Positions 9,289-18,571 are shown, counted from the first letter of the stretch. The stretch is DNA of 64,000 bases from Streptomyces sp. GS7 (GCF_009834125.1 NZ_CP047146.1:4457501-4521500), one strand, 5' to 3'. Notes: a model not told the origin generated them from the sequence alone. Numbers and translations are program-made.

Positions 9289-9746
9289 TACGCGCCTCCT
9301 TCGCGGTCGGAGAGTCGGTGTTCGAGGTCGCGCAGGTCCTTGGTGAGGTTGGTTCGGACCAGGCGGGCGAGTAGGGGCGCCGCGACGCGGTAGGGGCCGC
9401 CGGGTCCTCCTCGGACACGGATACCGGCCAGCGTGCCGCGCGGGTGACGCTCGAAGGTGTAAGTGACATGCATCGGCATCGGTCCGCCGACAGAGATCAT
9501 GTCCAGCAGCCGCGGCGGCTCATATGCGGCCACGCGCAGGACGTAGTCGATGCGCCGGGTGAGGAAGTACGCCGTGCGGGTGACCTCGGCGCCCACGCCG
9601 AACCCGCCGCCTTCCGCCGGACGGGTCAGCTCAGCCGTACGGATCCCTTGGGTCCACTCGGCGTCGTGGCGCCAGTCCATGGCGTAAGTAGCCACTTGCC
9701 CGGGCGGCAGCGGGATCACGCGTCGCACCGTCACGTCGATTGCCAC
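9288..9746 (-). CDS. SRPBCC (polyketide cyclase/dehydrase-like) protein
   Basis: The 152-residue protein has the START/Bet v 1-like pattern of SRPBCC proteins: an N-terminal strand with VTVRRVIPLPPGQVATYAMD, a central beta sheet (YVLRVAAYEPPRLL, VTYTFERHPRGTL) and a long C-terminal helix. Members bind hydrophobic ligands or act as cyclases, and the ligand here is unknown. It is first in an operon with the TfoX-domain gene. Confidence 0.8.
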   Translation of the reverse strand: MAIDVTVRRVIPLPPGQVATYAMDWRHDAEWTQGIRTAELTRPAEGGGFGVGAEVTRTAYFLTRRIDYVLRVAAYEPPRLLDMISVGGPMPMHVTYTFERHPRGTLAGIRVRGGPGGPYRVAAPLLARLVRTNLTKDLRDLEHRLSDREGGA

Positions 9747-9956
9747 GAGGGCAGGATCCCAGCTGACGCCGGCGGGCGCGCGGTCTGCGATCGACGGAGC
9801 CGGCCGTGGCTTCCGCCAAGCCCTGCCGCTTCGACGAACTCGCTGCGCTGCTCATCAGTTGCGAGCGCCTCTGTCGTCGAACGTGCCGAGGGCATCCCCG
9901 CCCAACGGCACGCTCGACCGCACGGCCGCGGAAGAACGCACCGCTCCTGATGAGCC

Positions 9957-10668
9957 GGACTGTTCTCCTACGCCGCCTACAACCCCGCGCTGAGCCCCCC
10001 TCAACGGCGAGACCCCCGACAAGGGCGTCCTGGGCTTCTACCTCTTCAGCTGGCCCACACACCCGTACTGGCTCTATCGGCTGCTCCAGGGCATGCACGT
10101 GACGCTGGGCGTGGTGCTGGTGCCGGTGCTGCTGGCCAAGCTGTGGTCGGTGATCCCGAAGCTGTTCGCATGGCCGCCGGTACGCTCCATGGCCCACGGC
10201 CTGGAGAGGCTGTCCCTGCCGATGCTGGTCGGCGGCACCATCTTCGAATTCGTCACCGGCATCTTCAACATCCAGCTCTACTACGTCTTCCCAGGCTCGT
10301 TCTACCGCCTGCACTTCTACGGCGCCTGGGTGTTCATCGCCGCCTTCGTCGTCCACGTGTGCCTCAGACTCGGCCGGATGGCCCGGGCACTGCGCTCGCG
10401 CAGCCCGGCCGCCGAACTGCGCACCGACCTTGCCCACACCGTGCCCGAACCACCCGATCCCGACGGCCTGGTGGCAGCCGCTCCCGCCCCGCCCATGATG
10501 ACCCGCCGCGGCGCGGCGGGCATGGTGGGAGCGGGATCGCTGCTCCTATTCGCCCGCGATTCCATCGTGGCCGCTTACGTATTTCTCACGGAGTTTCTCC
10601 GATCCGGCGCGAGGAAGAGTCAGTTTCGCGCGCCGGTACTGGCCGATCCGGCCGTGGGAAATGTGTGA
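9957..10668 (+). pseudogene. Molybdopterin oxidoreductase-type cytochrome b subunit, truncated and frameshifted
   Basis: From 9957 the frame reads GLFSYAAYNPALS; after a C run at 9995-10000 it shifts to LNGETPDKGVLGFYLFSWPT and then four membrane helices (LGVVLVPVLLAKLWSVIPKL, the region around FEFVTGIFNIQLYY, and others). This is the membrane domain of the Moco-oxidoreductase fusion found intact at 12147-13292. The N-terminus is missing and the homology stops near 10555 (SLLLFA), before the Moco domain, after which the frame runs into unrelated sequence. Confidence 0.75.
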
Positions 10669-10705
10669 TTCGACCGCAGTGACCACACCCTTGAGCCCCG
10701 TGCGG

Positions 10706-11539
10706 CTACGGTAGTTCGAAGCCCGGGTTCATCCCGCCGAGCGCGTTCATGCACAGGCAGTCCCGCTCCTCGGTGCGGGGCAGCGCGGCCACTGTGTCGA
10801 ACAGCACGCCCCGCAACCGGTCCACGTTCGCCGCGAAGACCTTCAGTACCTCGTCGTGCGAGACGCCCTCCCCGGTCTGCGCCCCCGCGTCGAGGTCCGT
10901 GACCAGAGTCAACGACGTGTAGCACAGCTCCAGTTCACGGGCGAGCGCGGCTTCGGGATGACCGGTCATGCCCACCACGGACCAGCCCTGCGCCCGGTGC
11001 CACAACGATTCTGCGCGGGTGGAGAACCGCGGCCCCTCGACGACGACCAGGGCGCCGCCGTCCACCGGTTTCCAGTCCCGTCCGCGCGCGGTCTTCAACG
11101 CGACCGCCCTTCCGACGGTGCAGTACGGGTCGGCCAGGGACACGTGCACCACGTTCGGCACGGTGCCGTCCGGCAGTGGCAGCCCGTCGAAGTACGTCTG
11201 CACCCGGGTCTTCGTGCGGTCCACCAGCTGGTCGGGGATCAGCAGCGTGCCCGGCCCGTACTCCGGGCTCAGTCCGCCCACCGCGCAGGGGCCGAGCACC
11301 TGCCGTACGCCGACGGAGCGCAGCGCCCACAGGTTGGCGCGGTAGTTGATGCGGTGCGGCGGCAGATGGTGGCCGCGGCCGTGGCGGGGGAGGAAGGCGA
11401 CCCTTCGGCCGGCTATCTGGCCGAGGAAGAGGGAGTCGCTGGGTGCTCCGTACGGGGTGTCGACCTGGACCTCGGTCACCTCGTCGAGGAAGGAGTAGAA
11501 GCCGGACCCGCCGATGACACCGATCTCCGCGTTCGTCAT
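10706..11539 (-). CDS. mtnP: S-methyl-5'-thioadenosine phosphorylase
   Basis: The 277-residue protein shows the MTA phosphorylase pattern: IGVIGGSGFY at residue 6, the phosphate-binding FLPRHGRGH segment, VEGPRFSTRAES and the nucleoside site VVGMTGHPEAALARELELCY. It cleaves methylthioadenosine to adenine and methylthioribose-1-phosphate in methionine salvage. The usual Met-x-Pro-E is Met-x-His-P-E here, so specificity for MTA over other purine nucleosides is likely but not certain. I chose ATG 11539; the open frame extends to 11659. Confidence 0.85.
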   Translation of the reverse strand: MTNAEIGVIGGSGFYSFLDEVTEVQVDTPYGAPSDSLFLGQIAGRRVAFLPRHGRGHHLPPHRINYRANLWALRSVGVRQVLGPCAVGGLSPEYGPGTLLIPDQLVDRTKTRVQTYFDGLPLPDGTVPNVVHVSLADPYCTVGRAVALKTARGRDWKPVDGGALVVVEGPRFSTRAESLWHRAQGWSVVGMTGHPEAALARELELCYTSLTLVTDLDAGAQTGEGVSHDEVLKVFAANVDRLRGVLFDTVAALPRTEERDCLCMNALGGMNPGFELP

Positions 11540-12146
11540 GCCCAGCACGCTAGCCGCGCAAGCACAGTTCGAGATCACGGCATCGGGAAGCGTCATGATC
11601 TCGAAAGGAATTCGACCGCCCAGAGCGCGTGTCCACCGTCGGAGTCGACAGCCCGGCAACTTGGGTACGCACTGACCTGTTCCGGGCTGTCAGGACGGCT
11701 GCTGGGAGGACTGCCGTTGAGGGGAGGAGTAGGCCACGGCGGCCCGGAGGTTCCTGGAGGGCACGCTCCCTCGGTCGAAAGCTGCGGGTGAGGAGTCGGA
11801 GGTCGACCTCGCGGACACGTGGCTGGGCCTGGCCGGGCAGCGACGCAGGTGCGTCCTCACGCTGCGGCTGTCCTGCTCAGGCAAGGCTGTGCGCCGGCCC
11901 GACCGCCTCGCGGGGGGCGTTTCTGGAAGGTCCCTTTGGAGGCTTCGAGGTGCTGGACGGCGTGACGGCTGTATTGCGAAGCACGGACGCCGGACAGGCT
12001 CCCGGCTTTGGCCAAGTGCCTGTCACACAGGTGGTCAGGACGGCGACGGGTGGAGCCCCGAAGGTGCTGCGCGTGCCCCGTAGCCGGAAGACGTCCGTGT
12101 TCCGTAAGGCGGTCGGACGTTCCATGGCGGCCTTCCTTCAAGTGGG
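11540..12146. other. Intergenic region without a recognised gene (about 600 bp)
   Basis: The region lies between the divergent mtnP and molybdopterin oxidoreductase genes. Open frames cross it, but none shows a known domain. A plus-strand stretch at about 11930-12140 (FEVLDGVTAVLRSTDAG) looks weakly protein-like. I see no tRNA and no clear operator. Confidence 0.35.
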
Positions 12147-13292
12147 ATGGACGGCATGAGATCGCGCTTCTTTCCGCCCGTGTTCAAGGGCAGACTGCAC
12201 GATGCCCGCACGGCGACCTCGATCGGGCGGTGGCTCGGCTTGGCGTTCGCGGTGTGCTTCTGCACCGGCTTGATCAGTCACTTCATGCAGCACCCGCCGG
12301 GATGGCTCGCCAACGAGCTGCCGAGCCGCCCGGTATGGGGCTACCGATTCACGCAGGGGCTCCACGTCGCTTCCGGTATCGCGGCGATCCCCTTGCTGCT
12401 CGCCAAGTTGTGGACGGTGTATCCCCGGCTGTTCGAGTGGCCCCCGGTGCGCTCGGTGCGGCACGCCTTGGAACGGGTGTCGGTGGCCGTCCTGGTCGCG
12501 GCGGCCCTCTTCGAGCTGGCGACCGGCCTGCTGAACACCGCCCAGTGGTACCCGTGGACCTTCCCCTTCGTGCAAGTGCACTACGCCGTGGCCTGGCTGC
12601 TGGTAGGAGCGCTGGTACTGCACATCGCGGTCAAGGCACCTGAGATCGCGGCACACTGGAGCCGTCGCTCGGCGGGCACGCTGTCCCTGCCCGCCGAGGA
12701 CGGCCCCGATCGACGCTCCCTGCTCGCGGCGGTGGCAGCGGCGGTCGGCGCGGTCACCGTGACCACGGTGGGGCAGTCCTTCACGCCGTTGAAGGACCTC
12801 ACCCTCCTCGCGCCGCGCCACCCCGACCACGGTCCCGAGGGCCTGCCGGTCAACCGGACCGCCGCGGCGGCCGGCGTCGGCCTGATCCACGCCGAGCGCT
12901 ACCGCCTGACCGTCGCCGGACCGAGGCCCTACAAGCTGACGTTGGACGAGCTGCGCGCACTGCCCCAGCACGAGGTCGAGCTGCCGATCGCCTGCGTGGA
13001 GGGCTGGAGCAAGTCGGCGCACTGGACGGGCGTGCGCGTCGTGGACCTGCTGGAGCGGGTGGGAGCCCCGGTCCATGCGCGGGTACGGGTGGTGTCGTTG
13101 CAGACCCGGGGCGGTTACCGGGTCTCCGAGATGGGCCACGAGCACGCTCGGGACCCGCTGACCCTGCTCGCACTGCGCCTCAACGGTGAGGAGCTGTCGC
13201 CGGATCACGGCTATCCGGTGCGTCTGATCGCCCCGAACCGTCCCGGTGTGCTGCAGACCAAGTGGGTCGGACGGCTGGAGGTGCTGTCATGA
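12147..13292 (+). CDS. Molybdopterin-dependent oxidoreductase with N-terminal cytochrome b-like membrane domain
   Basis: The 381-residue protein fuses a four-helix cytochrome b561-like membrane domain (about residues 25-165; helices around LGLAFAVCFCTGLI, GIAAIPLLLAKLW, VAVLVAAALFELATGLL and VAWLLVGALVLHIAVK) to a sulfite-oxidase-type Moco domain (about 230-381). ELPIACVEGWSKSA contains the Moco-ligand Cys. Such proteins oxidise a periplasm-side substrate and pass electrons to the membrane. Its stop overlaps the start of the next membrane gene (ATGA). ATG 12156 is an alternative start. Confidence 0.85.
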   Translation: MDGMRSRFFPPVFKGRLHDARTATSIGRWLGLAFAVCFCTGLISHFMQHPPGWLANELPSRPVWGYRFTQGLHVASGIAAIPLLLAKLWTVYPRLFEWPPVRSVRHALERVSVAVLVAAALFELATGLLNTAQWYPWTFPFVQVHYAVAWLLVGALVLHIAVKAPEIAAHWSRRSAGTLSLPAEDGPDRRSLLAAVAAAVGAVTVTTVGQSFTPLKDLTLLAPRHPDHGPEGLPVNRTAAAAGVGLIHAERYRLTVAGPRPYKLTLDELRALPQHEVELPIACVEGWSKSAHWTGVRVVDLLERVGAPVHARVRVVSLQTRGGYRVSEMGHEHARDPLTLLALRLNGEELSPDHGYPVRLIAPNRPGVLQTKWVGRLEVLS

Positions 13293-13702
13293 GGGCCAAC
13301 GTGCTGCGACTGCTGGTGGGCGCCGCCGGGATGGCGCTGATGGGTGTCGGCGCGTCCTTGCTGCTGGACAGGCAGCAGGACCTGATGGGTGTGCTGGAGT
13401 GGCTCGGCGGGGCGGTGGTGTTGCACGACGCCCTGATCGCGCCGGTGGTGCTGCTGGTCGGGCTGGTGCTGGTCCGTGGCGGGGTACGGGGGCCGATCCG
13501 CGGGGCGCTGCTCGTGGCAGGCGCTCTGACCGCGGTGGCACTGCCGGTGCTGCTTCGACCGGGGCCGCGGGCCAACTCGACGGTGCTGCCGCTCGACTAC
13601 CCGCTCAACTGGCTGCTGACCCTGGTGGCCGTGGCCACGTTCACGGCTCTGCTGGTGGTGGCGAAGGCCGTCCGTCGCAGCCGACGGCGTCCACCTTCGT
13701 AA
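13289..13702 (+). CDS. Small four-helix membrane protein
   Basis: The 137-residue protein has four predicted membrane helices (around residues 5-23, 38-60, 66-85 and 100-128). ATG 13289 overlaps the stop codon of the oxidoreductase by four bases, so it is translationally coupled and may be a partner subunit or quinone-side anchor. I recognise no domain. Confidence 0.75.
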   Translation: MRANVLRLLVGAAGMALMGVGASLLLDRQQDLMGVLEWLGGAVVLHDALIAPVVLLVGLVLVRGGVRGPIRGALLVAGALTAVALPVLLRPGPRANSTVLPLDYPLNWLLTLVAVATFTALLVVAKAVRRSRRRPPS

Positions 13703-13778
13703 CGACGGCGTCTGACGGGTGTCTTACGCACCCCCGGCACGAGCCACGCCCGGCCCAGGGCATTCCTACGGTGGCGTC

Positions 13779-14290
13779 GTGCGAACTCTGCGTACGGTGG
13801 CCCTCGTAACGGCTCCGCCCCTGCTTCTGGCTGTGGCGGGCCTGGTCCACCCACGGCATCTCGTTGCGTCGACGGCCGCTCATTGGGCGGCGCTGCATGT
13901 CGCCCTGCTTCTCGCCTTCCCTCTGCTGGCGCGCGGCGAGGCACCTCGTGTGTTCGAGGGCGGCGGTCAGCGTCGGGACTTCGTCCACGTCCGGGATGTC
14001 GCAGGGGCCAACCTCGCGGCCCTGGACGGGCTGCCAGGTCTGCCAGAGGGTGGCCTGCGGGCGTACGACGTCGGCAGCGGCGACCCGCACACGGTGGGGG
14101 AGATGGCCTCCGTGCCGGCCGCGGCACACGGCGGCGACGCACCCGTCGTCACCGGGGAGTACCGGCTCGGCGACGTCCGTCACATCACCGCTTCCTCGCG
14201 CAGGTTGTGCGACGAGCTGGGCTGGAAACCGGTGGTGGGCTTCGCGAGGGAATGGCGGAGTTCGCGGAGGCTGCGCTGCGGGCCGGCTGA
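13779..14290 (+). pseudogene. Chimeric ORF: membrane-protein N-terminus joined to an NAD-dependent epimerase C-terminus
   Basis: From GTG 13779 the frame encodes VRTLRTVALVTAPPLLLAVA and a second hydrophobic segment to about 13930, resembling the start of a small membrane protein. It then switches abruptly to GGGQRRDFVHVRDVAGANLA and LRAYDVGSGDPHTVGEMA, the C-terminal third of an NDP-sugar epimerase/dehydratase. A one-base deletion near 14244 moves the tail GMAEFAEAALRAG to another frame. It looks like a deletion scar between two genes. Confidence 0.65.
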
Positions 14291-14311
14291 GCCTTCCTCG
14301 GTGACAACCCG

Positions 14312-14349
14312 GAAGGGCCGTCCCTGTACCTCAACAGCGACGGCCCTTC
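14312..14349. terminator. Bidirectional terminator hairpin
   Basis: GAAGGGCCGTC (14312-14322) pairs with GACGGCCCTTC (14339-14349) across a 16-nt loop. It sits between the plus-strand epimerase remnant and the convergent histidine kinase gene. Confidence 0.6.
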
Positions 14350-14368
14350 TCCGGACGGGGAAGGGCAC

Positions 14369-15481
14369 TCAGGCGGCTGTCGGCAGGCGGACCTCGAAGC
14401 GGCAGCCGCCGGGCACGTTGTGGACGGCGGCCCGGCCGCTGTGGGCCTCGACGATGCCCCGCACGATGGCCAGACCCAGGCCCGCGCCAGCGGGTGGGGT
14501 GCGGGCGTCGGTGCCGCGCCAGCCGGTGTCGAAGACGCGGGGCAGGTCCTCGGCCGGGATGCCGCCGCAGCCGTCGGTCACCGAGACGACGACGCTGCCG
14601 TCCTCCTGCCGGGCTGAGACGGCGACCGTTCCGTCGGTGGGCGTGCGGTGGATGGCGTTGACGAGGAGGTTGGCCAGGACGCGGGACATCTCGCGGCCGT
14701 CGACCTCGATCGGCACCGGCTCGACTCTGTCGCCGACGAGCCGTACGCCGTGTTCCCTGGCCAGGGCGTCGGCGCCCGCGATCGCGTCGCCGACGAGGTC
14801 GTAGACCGACATGCGGGCCGTGTTCAGGGCGAGCACGCCGGCCTGGATGCGGGAGAGTTCGAACAGGTCGCTGACCATCTCGCTGAGCCGCTCGACCTCT
14901 GTGCGGATCCGGGCGTGGTAGACGTTCGGATCGTCGACCATGCCGTCCTCCAGCGCCTCGGTCATCGCCTGCAGTCCGGCGAGCGGGGTGCGCAGGTCGT
15001 GGGAGATCCAGGCGACCAGCTCCCGTCGGGACTCCTCCAAGGCCCGCTCGCGCTCCCTGGAGGCGGCCAGCTTCGCACTGGTCGTGTCCAGCTCCCGCAC
15101 CAGTTGGGCCAGTTCAGCCGTGGGGGCGGTCCTGGGCGGGGTGAAGCGGCCCTCGTCACCGAGAGCGCGGGTGGCCTCGGCGAGGGCCCGGCTGCCCTTG
15201 ACGACGCTGCGGCCCAGGACGAGCGCCACCGCGAGGGAGACGACCGCCGCGATGGAGCACACCATGGTGACGACCCACAGGTCGTGATCCGACAGCAGCA
15301 TCGCCCACGACACGAGCATCGTCCCGGCGAGCATCGCCGCCACGGCAACGGCGGTGACCACGGCCAGCGACAGCGCGACCGAGCGGTTGCGCAGCAACCT
15401 CAGGGCGGCCACACCGAGCACTCCGGCGAGGCTCGCGCCGATCGCCGCGTACAGGGCGATCAGGAAGGTGTCACGCAGCAT
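14369..15481 (-). CDS. Sensor histidine kinase
   Basis: The 370-residue protein has an N-terminal membrane part (helices about 5-28, 38-60 and 70-92), a HAMP-like linker, a HisKA domain with the phospho-acceptor His in VAWISHDLRTPLAGLQ (about residue 161), and a HATPase domain with N box (VLANLLVNAIHRTP), G1 (VTDGCGGIP) and G2 (GAGLGLAIVRG). The extracellular loop is short, so it may sense the membrane. It overlaps the upstream response regulator gene by 11 bp and is certainly co-transcribed with it. Confidence 0.92.
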   Translation of the reverse strand: MLRDTFLIALYAAIGASLAGVLGVAALRLLRNRSVALSLAVVTAVAVAAMLAGTMLVSWAMLLSDHDLWVVTMVCSIAAVVSLAVALVLGRSVVKGSRALAEATRALGDEGRFTPPRTAPTAELAQLVRELDTTSAKLAASRERERALEESRRELVAWISHDLRTPLAGLQAMTEALEDGMVDDPNVYHARIRTEVERLSEMVSDLFELSRIQAGVLALNTARMSVYDLVGDAIAGADALAREHGVRLVGDRVEPVPIEVDGREMSRVLANLLVNAIHRTPTDGTVAVSARQEDGSVVVSVTDGCGGIPAEDLPRVFDTGWRGTDARTPPAGAGLGLAIVRGIVEAHSGRAAVHNVPGGCRFEVRLPTAA

Positions 15482-16214
15482 CGTCCGCCCCGTTCGTCTC
15501 AGGTGTGTCGAAGCGGTAGCCGACGCCCCACACGGTGTTGATCAGCCGGGGGCGGGCCGGGTCGTCCTCGATCTTCTCGCGCAGCCGCCGTACATGGACG
15601 GTGACGGTGGACAGGTCGCCGAACTCCCAGCCCCACACGCGACGCATCAGTTCCTCCCGGCTGGTGGCTCGCCCGGGATTGCGCAGGAAGAACTCCAGCA
15701 GATCGAACTCCCTGATGGTCAGGGCAAGTTCCTGACCGTGGCGGGTCGCCCGGCGAGCCGTGGGGTCCAGGGCGAGCGGTCCGGCCCGCAGTCCGGTCAG
15801 GCGCGGTGCGGACGGTGCGCTCTGCGCTGTCGCCAGCGCTCCCGCACGGCGCAGCACCGACTCCACCCGCAGGACCAGCTCCCTCGGGCTGAAAGGCTTG
15901 GTGACATAGTCGTCGGCCCCGACCTCCAGGCCGAGGATGCGGTCCTCCTCGTCACCCCGCGCCGTCAGCATGATCACGGGCAGCGGACCGGTCTCGCGGA
16001 TACGGCGGCAGACCTCCAACCCGTCCATGCCGGGGAGCATGAGGTCCAGCACCACCAGTTCCGGCGGCTGTGCCACGGCCCTGGCCACGGCGGACGGGCC
16101 GTCGGCGGCCACATCGACGTCGAAGCCCGCCCGGGTCAGGTATCCGGCGACGACCTCGGAGACAGTCGGGTCGTCGTCCACGACGAGTACGCGTTTCACG
16201 GTATCGAGTCTCAC
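15471..16214 (-). CDS. OmpR-family response regulator
   Basis: The 247-residue protein consists of a receiver domain (acidic pocket VVDDD, phospho-acceptor Asp in VVLDLMLPG, Lys in VTKPFSP) and a C-terminal winged helix (IREFDLLEFF, VTVHVRRLREKIE, VWGVGYRF). It pairs with the overlapping histidine kinase and is transcribed away from the glycosyltransferase operon. The repeats at 16251-16299 immediately upstream are probable binding sites. Confidence 0.92.
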   Translation of the reverse strand: MRLDTVKRVLVVDDDPTVSEVVAGYLTRAGFDVDVAADGPSAVARAVAQPPELVVLDLMLPGMDGLEVCRRIRETGPLPVIMLTARGDEEDRILGLEVGADDYVTKPFSPRELVLRVESVLRRAGALATAQSAPSAPRLTGLRAGPLALDPTARRATRHGQELALTIREFDLLEFFLRNPGRATSREELMRRVWGWEFGDLSTVTVHVRRLREKIEDDPARPRLINTVWGVGYRFDTPETNGADDAA

Positions 16215-16250
16215 ACCGCCTCTCGCCGGTCAGCAGGAGCGGCAGCGAAC

Positions 16251-16299
16251 GTCAGGGATCTGTAAGGACTGCCGCCGACGTCAGAGATCCGTAAGGACG
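16251..16299. promoter_or_regulatory. Tandem 20-bp repeat, probable response-regulator binding site
   Basis: GTCAGGGATCTGTAAGGACT (16251-16270) and GTCAGAGATCCGTAAGGACG (16280-16299) are direct repeats differing at three positions, spaced 29 bp start to start. They lie between the divergent response regulator and GT2 genes, 36 bp from the regulator start. Tandem direct repeats are the usual operator form for OmpR-family regulators. Confidence 0.6.
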
Positions 16300-16332
16300 C
16301 CAAGTCACTTATGTTCCTTTTGCGTTCGTAGG

Positions 16333-17067
16333 GTGAGTGGGGTGATCGAGACTTCCCCCTCTTCTCCCGCCCGGGTCGATGTGGTGCTGCCCTGTCTGGA
16401 CGAGGCCGAGGCCCTGCCGTGGGTGCTCGACCGGATCCCGCCCGGCTGGCGCGCCATCGTGGTCGACAACGGCTCCACCGACGGCTCGGCGGACATCGCC
16501 CGTGCACTCGGCGCCCACGTGGTGACCGAGCCGGTGCGCGGTTTCGGCGCCGCCTGCCACGCCGGCCTCATGGCCGCCACCGCCGACGTCGTCTGCTTCT
16601 GCGACTGCGACGCCTCCCTCGACCCCGCCCTGCTGCCGGACATCGCCGCACCCGTGCTGGGCGGCACCGCCGATCTGGTGCTGGGCCGACGGCGCCCCAC
16701 GTCCCCCAAGGCGTGGCCCGTGCACGCGCGCCTGGCCAACCTGGAGCTGGCCCGGCTCATCCGCAGACGTACCGGGGTGCGCCTGCACGACCTCGGCCCG
16801 ATGCGCGCCGTCCGCCGCGAGGCCCTGCTCGCCCTCGACCTGACCGACCGGCGCTCCGGCTACCCGCTGCAAATGGTGGTGCGCGGGGCCGACGCCGGCT
16901 GGCGGGTGCGCGAGACGGAGGTGCCCTATCACCCGCGCACCGGCCGCTCCAAGGTCACCGGCACCTGGCGGGGCACCTGGCACGCGGTACACGACATGCG
17001 CGCCGTGCTCGCCGAGACGCCCGCCACCACGACCGCCGTCGCCGGCGTGCGGGGAGGCGGACGATGA
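16333..17067 (+). CDS. Family 2 glycosyltransferase
   Basis: The 244-residue protein has a GT-A fold signature: VDVVLPCLDEAEALPWVL, VDNGSTDGSADIA and the metal-binding CDCDASLDP motif. There is no membrane anchor, and the C-terminal SGYPLQMVVRGADAGWRVRE resembles dolichol-phosphate-mannose-synthase-like enzymes. The start is GTG 16333 (GTG 16342 possible). Its stop overlaps the next start (ATGA), making it the first gene of a four-gene coupled operon. Confidence 0.85.
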   Translation: MSGVIETSPSSPARVDVVLPCLDEAEALPWVLDRIPPGWRAIVVDNGSTDGSADIARALGAHVVTEPVRGFGAACHAGLMAATADVVCFCDCDASLDPALLPDIAAPVLGGTADLVLGRRRPTSPKAWPVHARLANLELARLIRRRTGVRLHDLGPMRAVRREALLALDLTDRRSGYPLQMVVRGADAGWRVRETEVPYHPRTGRSKVTGTWRGTWHAVHDMRAVLAETPATTTAVAGVRGGGR

Positions 17068-17705
17068 GCGCCCTGCCTCCGGTGACCCTGCTGTTGATCG
17101 CCAAGGAACCCGTGCCCGGCCGCGTCAAGACCCGGCTCACCCCGCCCTACACGCCCCAAGAAGCAGCCACCCTGGCCGAGGCCGCCCTTACCGACACGCT
17201 CCACACCCTGCTTCGAGCCCCCGCACGCCGTCGCGTCCTCGCTCTCGACGGCACCCCTGGCCCCTGGCTGCCACCCGGCTACGAGGTCGTACCCCAGAGC
17301 CCCGGCGGCCTGGACGAGCGGATCGTCGCCGCTTTCGCCCACTGTGACGGTCCGACACTCCTGGTCGGCATGGACACCCCGCAACTGACCGCCGACATGA
17401 TCGCCGACGTCGGCCGGGACGGCCGCGATGCCTGGTTCGGTCCGGCCGCGGACGGCGGCTTCTGGGCGCTGGGCCTCGCCGATCCCGCCCGGGCTGGTGC
17501 CGTGGTCCGCGGGGTGCCGATGTCGACGGACCGCACCGGCGCGATCCAGCGCATCCGCCTGGCCGAGGCAGGACTGGCCGTGACCGACCTGCCGGTACTG
17601 CGCGACGTGGACGCCGCAGCCGACGCCGCAGCGGTCGCCGCCTGCTGTGCACGGGGCTCCCGCTTCGCCGCCGTCCTCAACTCGATGGCAGAGGTGGTCC
17701 GATGA
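17064..17705 (+). CDS. DUF2064 / TIGR04282-type putative glycosyltransferase
   Basis: The 213-residue protein begins TLLLIAKEPVPGRVKTRL, the diagnostic N-terminal motif of the DUF2064 (TIGR04282) family, a nucleotidyltransferase-like GT-A fold. GMDTPQLTADM and PAADGGFWALGL are also family signatures. Automatic annotation often links the family to arsenosugar synthesis, but no arsenic gene is present here and I do not infer that role. It overlaps both neighbours by four bases. Confidence 0.85.
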   Translation: MSALPPVTLLLIAKEPVPGRVKTRLTPPYTPQEAATLAEAALTDTLHTLLRAPARRRVLALDGTPGPWLPPGYEVVPQSPGGLDERIVAAFAHCDGPTLLVGMDTPQLTADMIADVGRDGRDAWFGPAADGGFWALGLADPARAGAVVRGVPMSTDRTGAIQRIRLAEAGLAVTDLPVLRDVDAAADAAAVAACCARGSRFAAVLNSMAEVVR

Positions 17706-18571
17706 GCGGGACGGCGGTCGGCATCGATGCCGCAGTGGCCGAGTGGCCGGAACCGGCCATGGCGGAGTCCCGGGCGGAGAGCCCGACGGTGGTCATGGCC
17801 AGGAACCACATGCCGACGCTCCCCGTCCGCCCCACCGTGCCCGTGGAACCGGGCACCCCGTGGATCGACGATCCCTATGCCCACGCTCTGCGCACCGGAC
17901 GCGGCCCGCTGTTCCTGCGCCGCCTGTCACACCCTGATCGCCCCGACGGCTTCGGCGAGGAGCACGTGCTGCCGCTGGACGTCGAGCGCTGGTGCGCGCC
18001 TGCCGATGCGGCGGACACGAACGTGCTGCGCCGATGTACGGGCTCCGTCCTGGACGTGGGCTGCGGACCGGGACGCATGGTGGCCGCACTGGCCGCCCGC
18101 GGCGTACCGGCGTTGGGCGTGGACCTCAGCCGGGACGCCGTGAAGCGCACCCGGCGCGGTGGTGGCGCCGCCATCCAGCGGTCGGCCTTCGACCGCCTCC
18201 CGGGCGAAGGCCGCTGGGGCACCGTGCTGCTGATGGACGGCAACATCGGCATCGGCGGCGATCCCGTCGCCCTGCTCCGCCGCATGCGCGAACTCATCGC
18301 CCCCAGCGGGCTCTTGCTGGCCGAGGCCGCCCCGCAGGACGTGGACGAGCGCCTCACCGTGTGCGTCGAGGACGCCCACGGCCACCACGGGCGGCCCTTC
18401 CCCTGGGCCAGGCTCGGCACCACCGCGCTCCTGAACGCCGCCGACTCCGCCGGCTGGATCCTGACCGGCAGGTGGACGGCCGGGGGACGCCCGTTCGTGG
18501 AACTACGCCTCCGACACGCGAATCGCCCCGACGCGCAGCCCCCGATCACCGAAAGGCCCCACCACTCATGA
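17702..18571 (+). CDS. Class I SAM-dependent methyltransferase of the glycosyltransferase operon
   Basis: The 289-residue protein carries motif I (VLDVGCGPGRMVAALAARG) and GVDLSRDAV at the ribose-binding Asp. The first roughly 80 residues are an extension with PWIDDPYAHALRTGRG. Its substrate is unknown, but tight coupling to two glycosyltransferases suggests a glycan or glycolipid. Start ATG 17702 overlaps the upstream stop, and its own stop overlaps the next start. Confidence 0.85.
   Translation: MSGTAVGIDAAVAEWPEPAMAESRAESPTVVMARNHMPTLPVRPTVPVEPGTPWIDDPYAHALRTGRGPLFLRRLSHPDRPDGFGEEHVLPLDVERWCAPADAADTNVLRRCTGSVLDVGCGPGRMVAALAARGVPALGVDLSRDAVKRTRRGGGAAIQRSAFDRLPGEGRWGTVLLMDGNIGIGGDPVALLRRMRELIAPSGLLLAEAAPQDVDERLTVCVEDAHGHHGRPFPWARLGTTALLNAADSAGWILTGRWTAGGRPFVELRLRHANRPDAQPPITERPHHS

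Noticed and set aside
17064..17705. Arsenosugar biosynthesis role for the DUF2064 protein
   Set aside because: The name comes from family annotation; no ArsM/ArsS-type or arsenic-resistance gene occurs in the window.
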